Shown in pieces: positions 8,773 through 17,073 of a stretch of DNA of 36,942 nucleotides. Made by a program: the position numbers and the translations under genes. The notes below the pieces were generated by a model. The model saw only the letters and a program-made list of their open reading frames with translations, ran no database searches and was not told the DNA's origin. Source of the DNA: Patescibacteria group bacterium UBA2100 (lineage in GTDB: Bacteria; Patescibacteriota; Minisyncoccia; Phycocordibacterales; UBA2100); NCBI GenBank assembly GCA_002331185.1, contig DCYW01000030.1:1-36942 (forward strand), read 5' to 3'. Position 1 is the first letter of the stretch. The number at the start of each line of letters is the position of its first letter.

Positions 8773-10155
8773 ATGAAATTCCACATTAACCAAAGCCCTA
8801 CAAAGAAGCACATTGAAGTTAGTTTTGATTCAAAAGAAACACTACGTGTAAGCGACGACACTATCCGTATTGGTGTGCAGGATGCGAAGAAGGTTTCAAT
8901 GAAAAAATTCTCACGACTCGCTCGCAGTATAGTACGTACTGCACATGCACACCGAGCATCGCACTTGACTATAGATTGGGATTCATTCAAATTGTTTCCT
9001 ATACTTGCTAGTTTTTCTGATGCAGAACGTGCCGAGCGCATTGCGATAGAAATGCTACTTGCGAATTACTCTTTTACTGCGTACAAGACAACGCCAAAAA
9101 ATGGATGGCCGACAGTCAAAGAAGTACTTTTTACTGGGGTGCCACAAAAGAGTCTGCCTGCTGTAAAATCGGCTCTAGCACGCTCTGTTATCATCGGAGA
9201 AGAGATGAATGCTGCACGCACCCTTGCAAATACTCCCGGTAGCGATATGCCACCTAAAAAAATGTCGCTCGCTGCACAAAAAGCTGCACAAGGCATTGCC
9301 GGACTAAAAGTAAGCATACTCGGCACAAAGGAAATGAAGAGGCTAGGCATGGGAGCAATTCTCGGCGTGGGACAAGGTTCAGTGCATGAATCACAATTTA
9401 TAGTACTTGAATACTCTGGTGGTAAAAAGGGTGAAAAACCTGTCGCGCTAGTAGGAAAGGGGATAACCTACGATACAGGTGGTCTTGGTTTAAAACCAGC
9501 TGATGCAATGATGGGCATGCACATGGACATGACCGGAGGCGCATTAGTCATACATGCAATTACTCTTGCAGCACGTTTAAAGACCAAGAGAAATATAGTT
9601 GCCGTAGTTGCAGCAGCAGAGAACGCTGTTGGTAAAGAAAGCTATCGTATGGGAGACATCCTCAAAGGTATGTCAGGCAAAATGATTGAGGTGCGTCACA
9701 CAGATGCAGAAGGGCGACTGGTGTTGTCTGATGCACTTACGTATGTGCAGAAAAAGTTCTCCCCGAAACTAATCATAGATGTTGCAACTCTTACTGGAGC
9801 CGCACTTGTTGCACTGGGGCAATCTGCATCAATACTTCTTTCGCGAGACGAAAAGTTGGCTTGGGACATACATATGAAAGGTAACGCCGTGGGCGACTGC
9901 ACATGGCCACTGCCTTTATGGGATGATTTTAAACCTGAGCTTGAAAGTAAAGTTGCTGATATATCAAACATTGGAAAAACGCGTTACGGAGGCACCATAA
10001 ATGGAGGCATGTTTTTGGCAGAATTTGTGGATGAAAAACAACCATGGGTGCACATCGATATAGCACCTCGCATGGAATCAGTAGAAGGGGACCATCTAGC
10101 AGACGGCGCAACAGGAGAGCCAATGCGCTTACTACTTAAAATGGTTCAGGAATAG
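8773..10155 (+). CDS. pepA: Leucyl aminopeptidase, M17 family
   Basis: Two-metal cytosolic exopeptidase that removes N-terminal residues and recycles peptides. Of 460 residues, the C-terminal catalytic domain holds the metal- and substrate-binding motifs: GKGITYDTGGLGLKP with the metal-binding Lys and Asp, then MDMTGGA, and the family signature HTDAEGRLVLSDAL, where Asn is more usual at the first position. The N-terminal domain is divergent, as is common in M17. It starts 5 bases after aspS and ends the unit; the next gene has its own promoter-like element. Confidence 0.94.
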   Translation: MKFHINQSPTKKHIEVSFDSKETLRVSDDTIRIGVQDAKKVSMKKFSRLARSIVRTAHAHRASHLTIDWDSFKLFPILASFSDAERAERIAIEMLLANYSFTAYKTTPKNGWPTVKEVLFTGVPQKSLPAVKSALARSVIIGEEMNAARTLANTPGSDMPPKKMSLAAQKAAQGIAGLKVSILGTKEMKRLGMGAILGVGQGSVHESQFIVLEYSGGKKGEKPVALVGKGITYDTGGLGLKPADAMMGMHMDMTGGALVIHAITLAARLKTKRNIVAVVAAAENAVGKESYRMGDILKGMSGKMIEVRHTDAEGRLVLSDALTYVQKKFSPKLIIDVATLTGAALVALGQSASILLSRDEKLAWDIHMKGNAVGDCTWPLPLWDDFKPELESKVADISNIGKTRYGGTINGGMFLAEFVDEKQPWVHIDIAPRMESVEGDHLADGATGEPMRLLLKMVQE

Positions 10156-10190
10156 CCACTATACACACCCTCAAAAAGTCAACTACAGGG

Positions 10191-10196
10191 TATACT
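10191..10196 (+). promoter_or_regulatory. -10 element before scpA
   Basis: TATACT ends 7 bases before the scpA ATG, predicting a leaderless or nearly leaderless transcript. No convincing -35 box is seen. Confidence 0.5.
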
Positions 10197-10203
10197 AAAA
10201 ATC

Positions 10204-10926
10204 ATGGCATCTGTATTTACACTAGAAGTTGGAGAATTTAAAGGGCCGTTAGAACTTCTTCTTGATCTCATTGAACATCGAAAACTTGAGGTTAGTGATA
10301 TTTCTCTTTCCAAAGTTGCAGATGAGTATGTTGAATATATAGAGGACAGATCACAGATACCTCTTTCTGAAACAGCTCAGTTTGTGGTTATCGCGTCAAC
10401 ATTACTCCTAATAAAATCAAAATCCCTATTACCATCAATAGAACTTACCAATGACGAAGAAGAAGACATACGTGATCTTGAGGATCGATTAAAACTTTAT
10501 GCTCACGCTCGACACGCTGCAAAATTACTGCGAAGGCGTTGGGGTAAAAGTGCGTACCTACCAAAGAATCCCCAAAAAAGCGAGATAATTTTTGCACCGG
10601 CACATGATATAACTAAATCAAATACTTTTGGAGTATTGCAGAACCTTATAGAGACCATCCCTACTTTCACTCAGGCTCCGACTGCACACATCGCACGTGA
10701 AATTAAACTAGAAGATGTTATAGACAGCTTAACCACACGCATGCAATCAGCATTTACTGACTCGTTTAAAAACCTGACTTCAAAAGCTGATAAAGTGGGG
10801 TCTATTGTTCATTTTCTTGCACTCTTGGAATTGATAAAACGCGGTACACTAAAAGCACAGCAACGGGAAAATTTTTCAGATATAACTATGAATCATGAAG
10901 AGGTAGGTACACCACACTATGGATAA
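10204..10926 (+). CDS. scpA: Segregation and condensation protein A
   Basis: Kleisin subunit of the bacterial SMC condensin, bridging the SMC heads with ScpB. The 240 residues contain the conserved N-terminal block FKGPLELLLDLIEHRKLEVSD (first 20 of it at residues 13-32), the helix EFVVIASTLL-like stretch (AQFVVIASTLLLIKSKSLLP) and a winged-helix C-terminus (FLALLELIKRGTLKAQQ). It overlaps scpB by 8 bases, the usual arrangement. No smc gene is in the window. Confidence 0.95.
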   Translation: MASVFTLEVGEFKGPLELLLDLIEHRKLEVSDISLSKVADEYVEYIEDRSQIPLSETAQFVVIASTLLLIKSKSLLPSIELTNDEEEDIRDLEDRLKLYAHARHAAKLLRRRWGKSAYLPKNPQKSEIIFAPAHDITKSNTFGVLQNLIETIPTFTQAPTAHIAREIKLEDVIDSLTTRMQSAFTDSFKNLTSKADKVGSIVHFLALLELIKRGTLKAQQRENFSDITMNHEEVGTPHYG

Positions 10927-11476
10927 TACTATTGCTCACAAATTACAAGCTGTGCTTTATGCACACGGTGGAGAAATGAGGAAAACTCAAATAGCAGATA
11001 TGCTTAGCATACCTCTTGAGAGCCTCGCGGATGCACAAGCGGAACTTAGAGCTCTCCTTACTGACCAAGGTCTAGAACTCTCCGAGACCGATACGACACT
11101 TTCACTACGCACAGCATCACAATACGCAGAACTTTTGAAAGAGCTACGTCAAAAAGATGATGAAAAAGACATCGGTGCTGCAGCGCTTGAGATACTCGCA
11201 ATAGTTCTATACAAGAATGGTGCATCTCGTAGTACAATTGATTACGTTCGCGGGGTCAATTCAAGCGGGACATTGCGTCAACTTGTTCTGCGTGGACTGC
11301 TAGAACGCTCTCGCAGTACTACTGATACTCGCGCATGGATATACACCGCAACTCCCGAATTACTTGCTCATATAGGGATTTCTTCATACCATGAGCTTCC
11401 TGAATATTTAGAGCTCTCTTCTGCACTAAATGAGCAAGAACAATTGGAAATTCAACAATCATACGATGAACGATAA
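10919..11476 (+). CDS. scpB: Segregation and condensation protein B
   Basis: Partner of ScpA in the SMC complex, 185 residues. It consists of two winged-helix domains, with the family stretch AALEILAIVLYKNGASRSTIDYVRGVNSS (in part, residues 81 onward), followed by LRQLVLRGLLE. It overlaps scpA by 8 bases, and the carboxypeptidase gene starts inside its last 11 bases. A GAGGTAGG stretch lies about 12 bases before the ATG. If it is a Shine-Dalgarno site, it is one of very few in the window. Confidence 0.93.
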   Translation: MDNTIAHKLQAVLYAHGGEMRKTQIADMLSIPLESLADAQAELRALLTDQGLELSETDTTLSLRTASQYAELLKELRQKDDEKDIGAAALEILAIVLYKNGASRSTIDYVRGVNSSGTLRQLVLRGLLERSRSTTDTRAWIYTATPELLAHIGISSYHELPEYLELSSALNEQEQLEIQQSYDER

Positions 11477-12383
11477 CGCAAATACATTCTTAAAATATAT
11501 AGCACTATTTTCACTTATCGGTGGGGTGGGACTCATAACAAGTTCACTGAATATATTCTTTACTCAAGCTGCAACCACGCAACCGGCATCTGCAATACTT
11601 GCAGTAGACAGACCGTATGACTTCTCCGATTCTGACATTGTTGCAAAAGCAGCCTATGTTTTTGACATAAACGAAGGAAAAGCACTCTTTAAAAAAAATG
11701 CAGAGGCTCAACTACCGTTAGCATCAATCGCGAAAATCCCTGTTGCGCTCTTAGCGAAAAAATATCTTAGTCCAGAGGAAATGCTTACAATTACCCCGTA
11801 TGCATTGACGCCAGAAGGTGATTGGGGACTTACGATAGGTGATTCATGGAAAGTGAGTGATCTCATTGATTATACACTCATGACCTCATCTAATGATGGT
11901 GCTGCTGCCTTGGCAGAAAAAATAGAGGAAGTATCAGGAGAAGAGGTAGTAACTCTTCTGAACAATCAAGCATCTGCTATGGGGCTCCAGCAGACATACT
12001 TCCTTAACGAGACAGGTCTCGACAGCAACATTGCCTTTAGCGGAGTGTATGGTTCAGCACAAGATGTTGGCACACTCTTTGCACAAGCGTACATTACAGC
12101 ACCTGATACTCTTATAGCTACTGCAATCTCAGAGCGTACCTACTACAGTGGGGAAGGATTAGAGTATAAAGCAAAAAATACAAATAAAGCAATTGGGGAG
12201 CTGCCTGGCCTTGTCTTTGGTAAAACTGGTTTTACTGATTTAGCTGGAGGTAATCTTGCTGTTGTTACTGAATCAGAACCAGGACATCCGTTTGTAATTG
12301 TTGTATTGGGATCAACAATCGAAGACCGTTTCAATGATGTTGTGAAATTAACACGCGCAACATTGCGTACACCTGCTAAATGA
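11466..12383 (+). CDS. D-alanyl-D-alanine carboxypeptidase-like serine hydrolase (penicillin-binding protein)
   Basis: Predicted exported enzyme that trims the terminal D-Ala of peptidoglycan stem peptides. I chose the ATG at 11466 (305 residues). It gives a normal signal or anchor sequence (residues about 8-32, hydrophobic YIALFSLIGGVGLI), whereas the ATG at 11430 adds 12 polar residues inside scpB. The three active-site motifs of the S11 family are visible: SIAK (Ser87, Lys90), SSN (141-143) and KTG (254-256). The family's C-terminal domain seems absent, since the protein ends soon after the catalytic domain. It lies 1 base before mraY, placing it in the wall-synthesis unit. Confidence 0.9.
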   Translation: MNDNANTFLKYIALFSLIGGVGLITSSLNIFFTQAATTQPASAILAVDRPYDFSDSDIVAKAAYVFDINEGKALFKKNAEAQLPLASIAKIPVALLAKKYLSPEEMLTITPYALTPEGDWGLTIGDSWKVSDLIDYTLMTSSNDGAAALAEKIEEVSGEEVVTLLNNQASAMGLQQTYFLNETGLDSNIAFSGVYGSAQDVGTLFAQAYITAPDTLIATAISERTYYSGEGLEYKAKNTNKAIGELPGLVFGKTGFTDLAGGNLAVVTESEPGHPFVIVVLGSTIEDRFNDVVKLTRATLRTPAK

Positions 12384-12384
12384 T

Positions 12385-13446
12385 ATGGAGCTTCTAAACA
12401 TCATTAAGATAATCACCCCAACACTTGTAGCTTTTACAATTGGAATCCTTATTACACCGTTACTAACAAAGCAGTTATATCGACATAGGGCATGGAAAAA
12501 GAAGCCTGGAAAACATACTCTCGAAGGAACGGAAGCGGTGGAATTTAATAAGCTTCATAAAGAACGTGAACGTGAAGTACCACGTATGGGGGGTATTATT
12601 ATTTGGATGAGTGCATTTATAACTATCTTTGGATTTTGGTTTATTTCATTCATTTGGCCATCAGCAGAAACTATAAAAATGGACTTCCTCAGTCGTGCAC
12701 AGACATGGATACCTCTGTTCGCGCTTGGCATTGGTGCACTGGTAGGTCTTTTGAATGATATATTGGATATCTATTTCAATGGTAATGGTCTTTCTTTACG
12801 ACGGCGCCTTGCGGTAGTAATTGCAGTTGCACTCTTCATTGGGTGGTGGTTTTATGCAAAATTGGAAATTATATCTGTAGGAGTACCTTTTGGTGAACCG
12901 GTTGATGTTGGGTGGTTGATTATTCCATTCTTTGTTCTTGTAACTTTAGCAATCTACGCAAGTGGTATTATTGACGGTATCGACGGATTGGCAGGGGGGG
13001 TATTTGCCATGATCTTTACCGCATATTCAGTCATTGCACTCGCGCAAAATCAGATCGATCTTGCAGCATTTTCTGCAATGCTCGTTGGAGCAATTTTGGC
13101 ATTTTTGTGGTTTAACATACCACCAGCTCGTTTTTTTATGACCGAAACGGGAACCATGGCACTAACACTTACGCTCGCCACGATAGCATTCATGACAGAC
13201 ACGTTGGGTGATGGCATAGGTATCTCCGTTCTTCCAGTTATTGGATTCTTGCTTGTCGCAACAGTTGCAAGCGTGCTTATTCAAGAATTTTCAAAAAAAG
13301 TCTGGAAACGCAAACTCCTTAAAGTTGCCCCATTACACCACCATTTTGAAGCGTTAGGGTGGCCAAGTACAAAAGTAGCAATGCGATACTGGGTTCTGGG
13401 TGCAGTCTTTGGTTTTTTTGGTGTAGTCTTAGCACTCATCGGATAG
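12385..13446 (+). CDS. mraY: Phospho-N-acetylmuramoyl-pentapeptide transferase with unusual active-site residues
   Basis: Integral membrane enzyme that transfers phospho-MurNAc-pentapeptide to undecaprenyl phosphate, forming lipid I. 353 residues with about ten membrane segments. The family landmarks PRMGG, IDGIDGLAGG and APLHHHFEALGW are present, so the assignment is firm. Two catalytic positions differ from the textbook enzyme. The DD motif after the fourth helix reads LLNDILDI (Asn for the first Asp), and FMGDTGS reads FMTETGT (Glu for Asp). This may be a clade-wide variant. It lies between the carboxypeptidase and ftsW, whereas murD is usually found between mraY and ftsW. Confidence 0.92.
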   Translation: MELLNIIKIITPTLVAFTIGILITPLLTKQLYRHRAWKKKPGKHTLEGTEAVEFNKLHKEREREVPRMGGIIIWMSAFITIFGFWFISFIWPSAETIKMDFLSRAQTWIPLFALGIGALVGLLNDILDIYFNGNGLSLRRRLAVVIAVALFIGWWFYAKLEIISVGVPFGEPVDVGWLIIPFFVLVTLAIYASGIIDGIDGLAGGVFAMIFTAYSVIALAQNQIDLAAFSAMLVGAILAFLWFNIPPARFFMTETGTMALTLTLATIAFMTDTLGDGIGISVLPVIGFLLVATVASVLIQEFSKKVWKRKLLKVAPLHHHFEALGWPSTKVAMRYWVLGAVFGFFGVVLALIG

Positions 13447-13450
13447 AATT

Positions 13451-14551
13451 ATGCGTGGCGTCGGAAATAAAATAGACCGACCACTTCTTATAATTATTGC
13501 ACTGCTTGTATGTGTCGGGTTTTTTTTATTTTCATCTGCCTCTCTTGGTCTTCTTGCTCGTGAAGGGACGCGTTTCTCCTCTGTCGCCTTCAGTCAGCTC
13601 GTGCTTGGAATCGGCCTTGGATCTGTTTCTCTTTTTATTGCAAGCCGTATTCATTACCGATTTCTTAAACAGTATTCAATTTACTTCTTTATCTTTGCTA
13701 CGATCCTTACACTGCTTGTTTTTGTACCATCTTTTGGGTTCTCGGCAGGTGGTGCAACACGATGGCTATCTCTTGGACCAGTGTCTATACAACCAGCAGA
13801 AGTACTAAAAATTGCTACAGTACTCTACCTGGCAACCTACCTCGCAAATATGCGCAGTAAGCTCGGTTCATTTCAAACCGGTCTTATTCCGTTTATACTT
13901 ATACTTTTTGTTCCAGCTATCGCACTTCTGCTACAACCAGACACGAGTACACTTGTAGTAATAGTTGCAGCGAGTTCGGGAATGTTTTTTTCCGCTGGTG
14001 CTAAATGGCGGGATATTGGAATCCTGATACTTGTCGCCATCCTTGTTCTTGCTGCCCTTGTTACAGCACGCCCGTATGTGCTCGATCGTATCACGACCTT
14101 CATGAATCCAGCACAAGACCAGCTTGGGTCTGGCTACCAAATCAAGCAATCACTTATTGCTGTTGGTTCTGGAAAAATTACTGGACGCGGTTTTGGCCAG
14201 AGTGTTCAAAAATTTGGCTATCTGCCTGAGCCAACAGGGGACTCGGTGTTTGCAGTTGCAGCAGAAGAGTTTGGTTTCGTTGGTTCTGTTTTAATACTCG
14301 GTCTCTTTGTTGCACTCGTGATTCGTGCGTTATGGATTGCCGTTCGGGCACCTGACTATTTTGGAGGATTGGTTGTTATAGGACTGACACTTCTCATTAC
14401 TACGCAAGCGCTTATAAACATAGCTTCTATGCTTGGAGTAATACCCCTTACCGGCCTCCCCTTACCATTTATTAGCCACGGCGGGACCGCTATACTCGTC
14501 ATGCTAGCGAGTATGGGAATAATTTTGAACGTTTCGAAATATGCAAAATAA
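13451..14551 (+). CDS. ftsW: SEDS-family peptidoglycan polymerase, FtsW/RodA type
   Basis: Multi-pass membrane glycosyltransferase that polymerises lipid II during division (FtsW) or elongation (RodA). The 366 residues have about ten hydrophobic helices. They show the SEDS landmarks GGATRWLSLGPVSIQPAE (about residues 99-116), a GSGKITGRGFGQS loop, LPEPTGDSVFAVAAEEFGF with the conserved Asp and Glu, and TGLPLPFISHGGTA near the end. The position between mraY and murG matches ftsW in the dcw cluster, so I prefer ftsW to rodA, but sequence alone does not decide. It starts 4 bases after mraY. Confidence 0.9.
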   Translation: MRGVGNKIDRPLLIIIALLVCVGFFLFSSASLGLLAREGTRFSSVAFSQLVLGIGLGSVSLFIASRIHYRFLKQYSIYFFIFATILTLLVFVPSFGFSAGGATRWLSLGPVSIQPAEVLKIATVLYLATYLANMRSKLGSFQTGLIPFILILFVPAIALLLQPDTSTLVVIVAASSGMFFSAGAKWRDIGILILVAILVLAALVTARPYVLDRITTFMNPAQDQLGSGYQIKQSLIAVGSGKITGRGFGQSVQKFGYLPEPTGDSVFAVAAEEFGFVGSVLILGLFVALVIRALWIAVRAPDYFGGLVVIGLTLLITTQALINIASMLGVIPLTGLPLPFISHGGTAILVMLASMGIILNVSKYAK

Positions 14552-14556
14552 ACCCT

Positions 14557-14584
14557 TTGTGAGTGGCCTTCCTGCGGTTATACT
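14557..14584 (+). promoter_or_regulatory. Promoter before murG
   Basis: TTGTGA (14557-14562), a 16-base spacer and TATACT (14579-14584). The -10 box ends 6 bases before the murG ATG, so the mRNA should be leaderless. Confidence 0.55.
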
Positions 14585-14590
14585 AGTGGA

Positions 14591-15730
14591 ATGAAAATCG
14601 TTTTTACAGGTGGCGACACAGGAGGACACTTCTATCCCATCATTGCTGTGGCAGAAGAAATACATGAGATTGTACAAAAAGAAAAGCTCCTTAGCCCGCA
14701 ACTATACTATATTGGTCCAAGTGTCTTAGATTATGAAGCCCTTGCCGAACAAAATATTACCTGGAAAAAAACAAGTGCTGGTAAAATGCGACGCTACTTT
14801 TCGATACGAAATGCTTTTGATGTAATCAAGGTCGCTATCGGCGTAATACAGTCAGTCATACAGCTGTTCTTCTTGTATCCTGATGTTGTATTTAGTAAGG
14901 GTGGCTACGCCGCTTTTCCAACAACGTTTGCTGCGCGCATTCTCAATATACCTGTCATAGTTCATGAGTCAGACGCACACCCGGGTAGAGCAAATGTTAT
15001 TGCCTCAAAATGGGCTCGAGCAGTCGCCATCTCTTTCCCAGGAGTTTCTGAATATTTCCCTGGAACTGACAAATCTAAATTTGCGCTTGTTGGAAATCCA
15101 ATTCGCCGCGTTCTCTTTAGGCCAGCGCGAGAAGGAGCTCATGAGTATTTGAATCTAAAAGATGATATACCGACACTGCTTATACTTGGCGGCTCACAAG
15201 GAGCACAAGCAATTAACTCAGTTGTACTTGATGCACTACCGCAATTGCTAGAAAAGTATCAGGTGATTCACCAAACTGGAAAGAACAATATCGAACACGT
15301 GCGTAGTGTTGCGAGCGTATCTCTACGAGATAATCCAAACAAAGATCGATACCGTCCATTTGGTTTCTTGAACACGCTTGCAATGCGTATGACTGCAGGG
15401 ATTGCCTCTATGGTTGTCGCACGCGCTGGAGCTGGAAGTATATTCGAAACTGCGGCATGGGGAATCCCTGCAATTGTTATCCCGCTTCCTGAAGAAATTT
15501 CTCATGACCAAACAAAAAATGCATTCGCCTATGCTCGTGAAGGAGCAGCGATTGTAATGAAGCAAAAGAACCTCACAAAAAATCTTCTCGTTGCGGAAAT
15601 TGATCGAATTATGGAGAGCCCTGAAATTCAAACAGACATGAGTGAAGCTGCCAAACGATTTGCACAACCAGAAGCTGCAAAGAAGATAGCTCGAATGATT
15701 ATAAATACCGCACTAAAGCACGAAGAATAA
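14591..15730 (+). CDS. murG: UDP-N-acetylglucosamine-undecaprenyl-PP-MurNAc-pentapeptide GlcNAc transferase
   Basis: Peripheral membrane GT-B glycosyltransferase that converts lipid I to lipid II. Of 379 residues, the N-terminal glycine loop is GGDTGGHFYP (residues 7-16) and a second loop is GGSQGAQAIN. The acceptor-side region FSKGGYAAFP and the donor-binding region RAGAGSIFE with IPLPEEISHDQTKNA are also clear. It has its own promoter-like sequence after ftsW. gltX follows after 2 bases. Confidence 0.96.
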   Translation: MKIVFTGGDTGGHFYPIIAVAEEIHEIVQKEKLLSPQLYYIGPSVLDYEALAEQNITWKKTSAGKMRRYFSIRNAFDVIKVAIGVIQSVIQLFFLYPDVVFSKGGYAAFPTTFAARILNIPVIVHESDAHPGRANVIASKWARAVAISFPGVSEYFPGTDKSKFALVGNPIRRVLFRPAREGAHEYLNLKDDIPTLLILGGSQGAQAINSVVLDALPQLLEKYQVIHQTGKNNIEHVRSVASVSLRDNPNKDRYRPFGFLNTLAMRMTAGIASMVVARAGAGSIFETAAWGIPAIVIPLPEEISHDQTKNAFAYAREGAAIVMKQKNLTKNLLVAEIDRIMESPEIQTDMSEAAKRFAQPEAAKKIARMIINTALKHEE

Positions 15731-15732
15731 AT

Positions 15733-17067
15733 ATGAAGGAAAAAATAATTGTTCGCTTTCCACCATCACCAACTGGCAGTCTTCATATTGGAAATATTCG
15801 TACACTTCTCTTTAATTATCTTTTCGCACGAAGTAATGATGGGGAAGTGGTAATGCGGTTTGAAGATACAGATAGAGAGAGGAGCAATTCCACACACGAA
15901 GCGATCGCACTCGAGGCACTGAGTGAACTCGGTTTAGACTTCGACAAAGGTCCTTTTCGTCAATCTGAGAGAACCCACATGTATGTGGACGCGCTACAGA
16001 GAATGATTAAAAAAGACATCGCCTACGTCGCAGAAGAGTCAGAAGAGGATGCGGGGAAGCATGTTATTCGTTTTCGTAATCCAAATAAAAAAATTACTTT
16101 CAATGATTTAGTACGAGGAGAAATAACTATCGATACAACAGATTTTGGTGATTTTGTGATTGCCCGTTCTGAAACGAACCCTATTTACCATCTTACAGTA
16201 GTAGTGGATGATTTGGAGATGGGTATTACACACGTCATTCGTGGAGAAGACCACATTACTTCAACCCCGCGACAAATTCTTCTCGTTGAAGCCCTTGGTG
16301 GATCAATACCAACATATGCACATCTCCCTCTCATAATTGGGAACGATAAAAAGAAACTTGGAAAACGACACGGTGCGATAACATATCAAGAATTTCGCGA
16401 TTTAGGTTATATACCTGCTGGAATTATTAACTACCTTGCGTTATTAGGATGGAACCCTGGAGACGACCGCGAATTCTTTACAAAGAACGAACTCGTCAAA
16501 GAGTTTTCTCTTGAGCGCGTAAATAATTCTCCTGCATCATTCTCATACGAAAAACTTGATTCTGTTAACAAACACCATCTACTGCAACTTCCATCCGAGG
16601 AATATAAAGAGTATGTACATACATTTCTTGCCGTGCATCCTGAAGGTGCAAAGATATCAGGTCACCCTCACTTCGATGGAATAATTGAAAATATCTTGCG
16701 CGAACGAGTTCATAAATTCTCAGAGATTATCACCATGTTACATGATGGCGAATTTAACTGGATTATTAATCAACCAATAATCAAAAAAGAGGACATTATA
16801 TGGAAAGAAACCTCTGCTAAAACCATTGAAAAGCACTTGAAATATGCCTATAAAACGCTTGAAAATGCCTCAAAATGGACTCCTGAAAGCATTAGGGAGA
16901 ACCTGTGGCACTATGCCGAGGAACAGGGAAAAGGTGAGGTTTTATGGCCTTTCCGCTTCTCTCTAACGGGTCAAAAACAATCGCCAGATCCATTTACTGT
17001 CGCGTCTGTTCTTGGAAAGGAAGAGGTGCTTGATCGTCTACAAAATGGCATACAGTTGTTACAATAA
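15733..17067 (+). CDS. gltX: Glutamate-tRNA ligase
   Basis: Class I synthetase of 444 residues, slightly shorter than the usual 470. The HIGH region is PPSPTGSLHIGNIRT (His18-Asn21), and the catalytic domain motifs VMRFEDTDRERS and HVIRGEDHITSTPRQ are intact. The KMSKS-type loop reads KLGKRHG, with Gly in place of the usual Ser. No zinc-binding cysteine cluster is seen in the connecting domain. If GatCAB is used in this organism, the enzyme could also charge tRNA-Gln, but sequence alone does not show this. It is embedded in the wall-gene unit between murG and the M23 endopeptidase. Confidence 0.95.
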   Translation: MKEKIIVRFPPSPTGSLHIGNIRTLLFNYLFARSNDGEVVMRFEDTDRERSNSTHEAIALEALSELGLDFDKGPFRQSERTHMYVDALQRMIKKDIAYVAEESEEDAGKHVIRFRNPNKKITFNDLVRGEITIDTTDFGDFVIARSETNPIYHLTVVVDDLEMGITHVIRGEDHITSTPRQILLVEALGGSIPTYAHLPLIIGNDKKKLGKRHGAITYQEFRDLGYIPAGIINYLALLGWNPGDDREFFTKNELVKEFSLERVNNSPASFSYEKLDSVNKHHLLQLPSEEYKEYVHTFLAVHPEGAKISGHPHFDGIIENILRERVHKFSEIITMLHDGEFNWIINQPIIKKEDIIWKETSAKTIEKHLKYAYKTLENASKWTPESIRENLWHYAEEQGKGEVLWPFRFSLTGQKQSPDPFTVASVLGKEEVLDRLQNGIQLLQ

Positions 17068-17073
17068 TTATCT

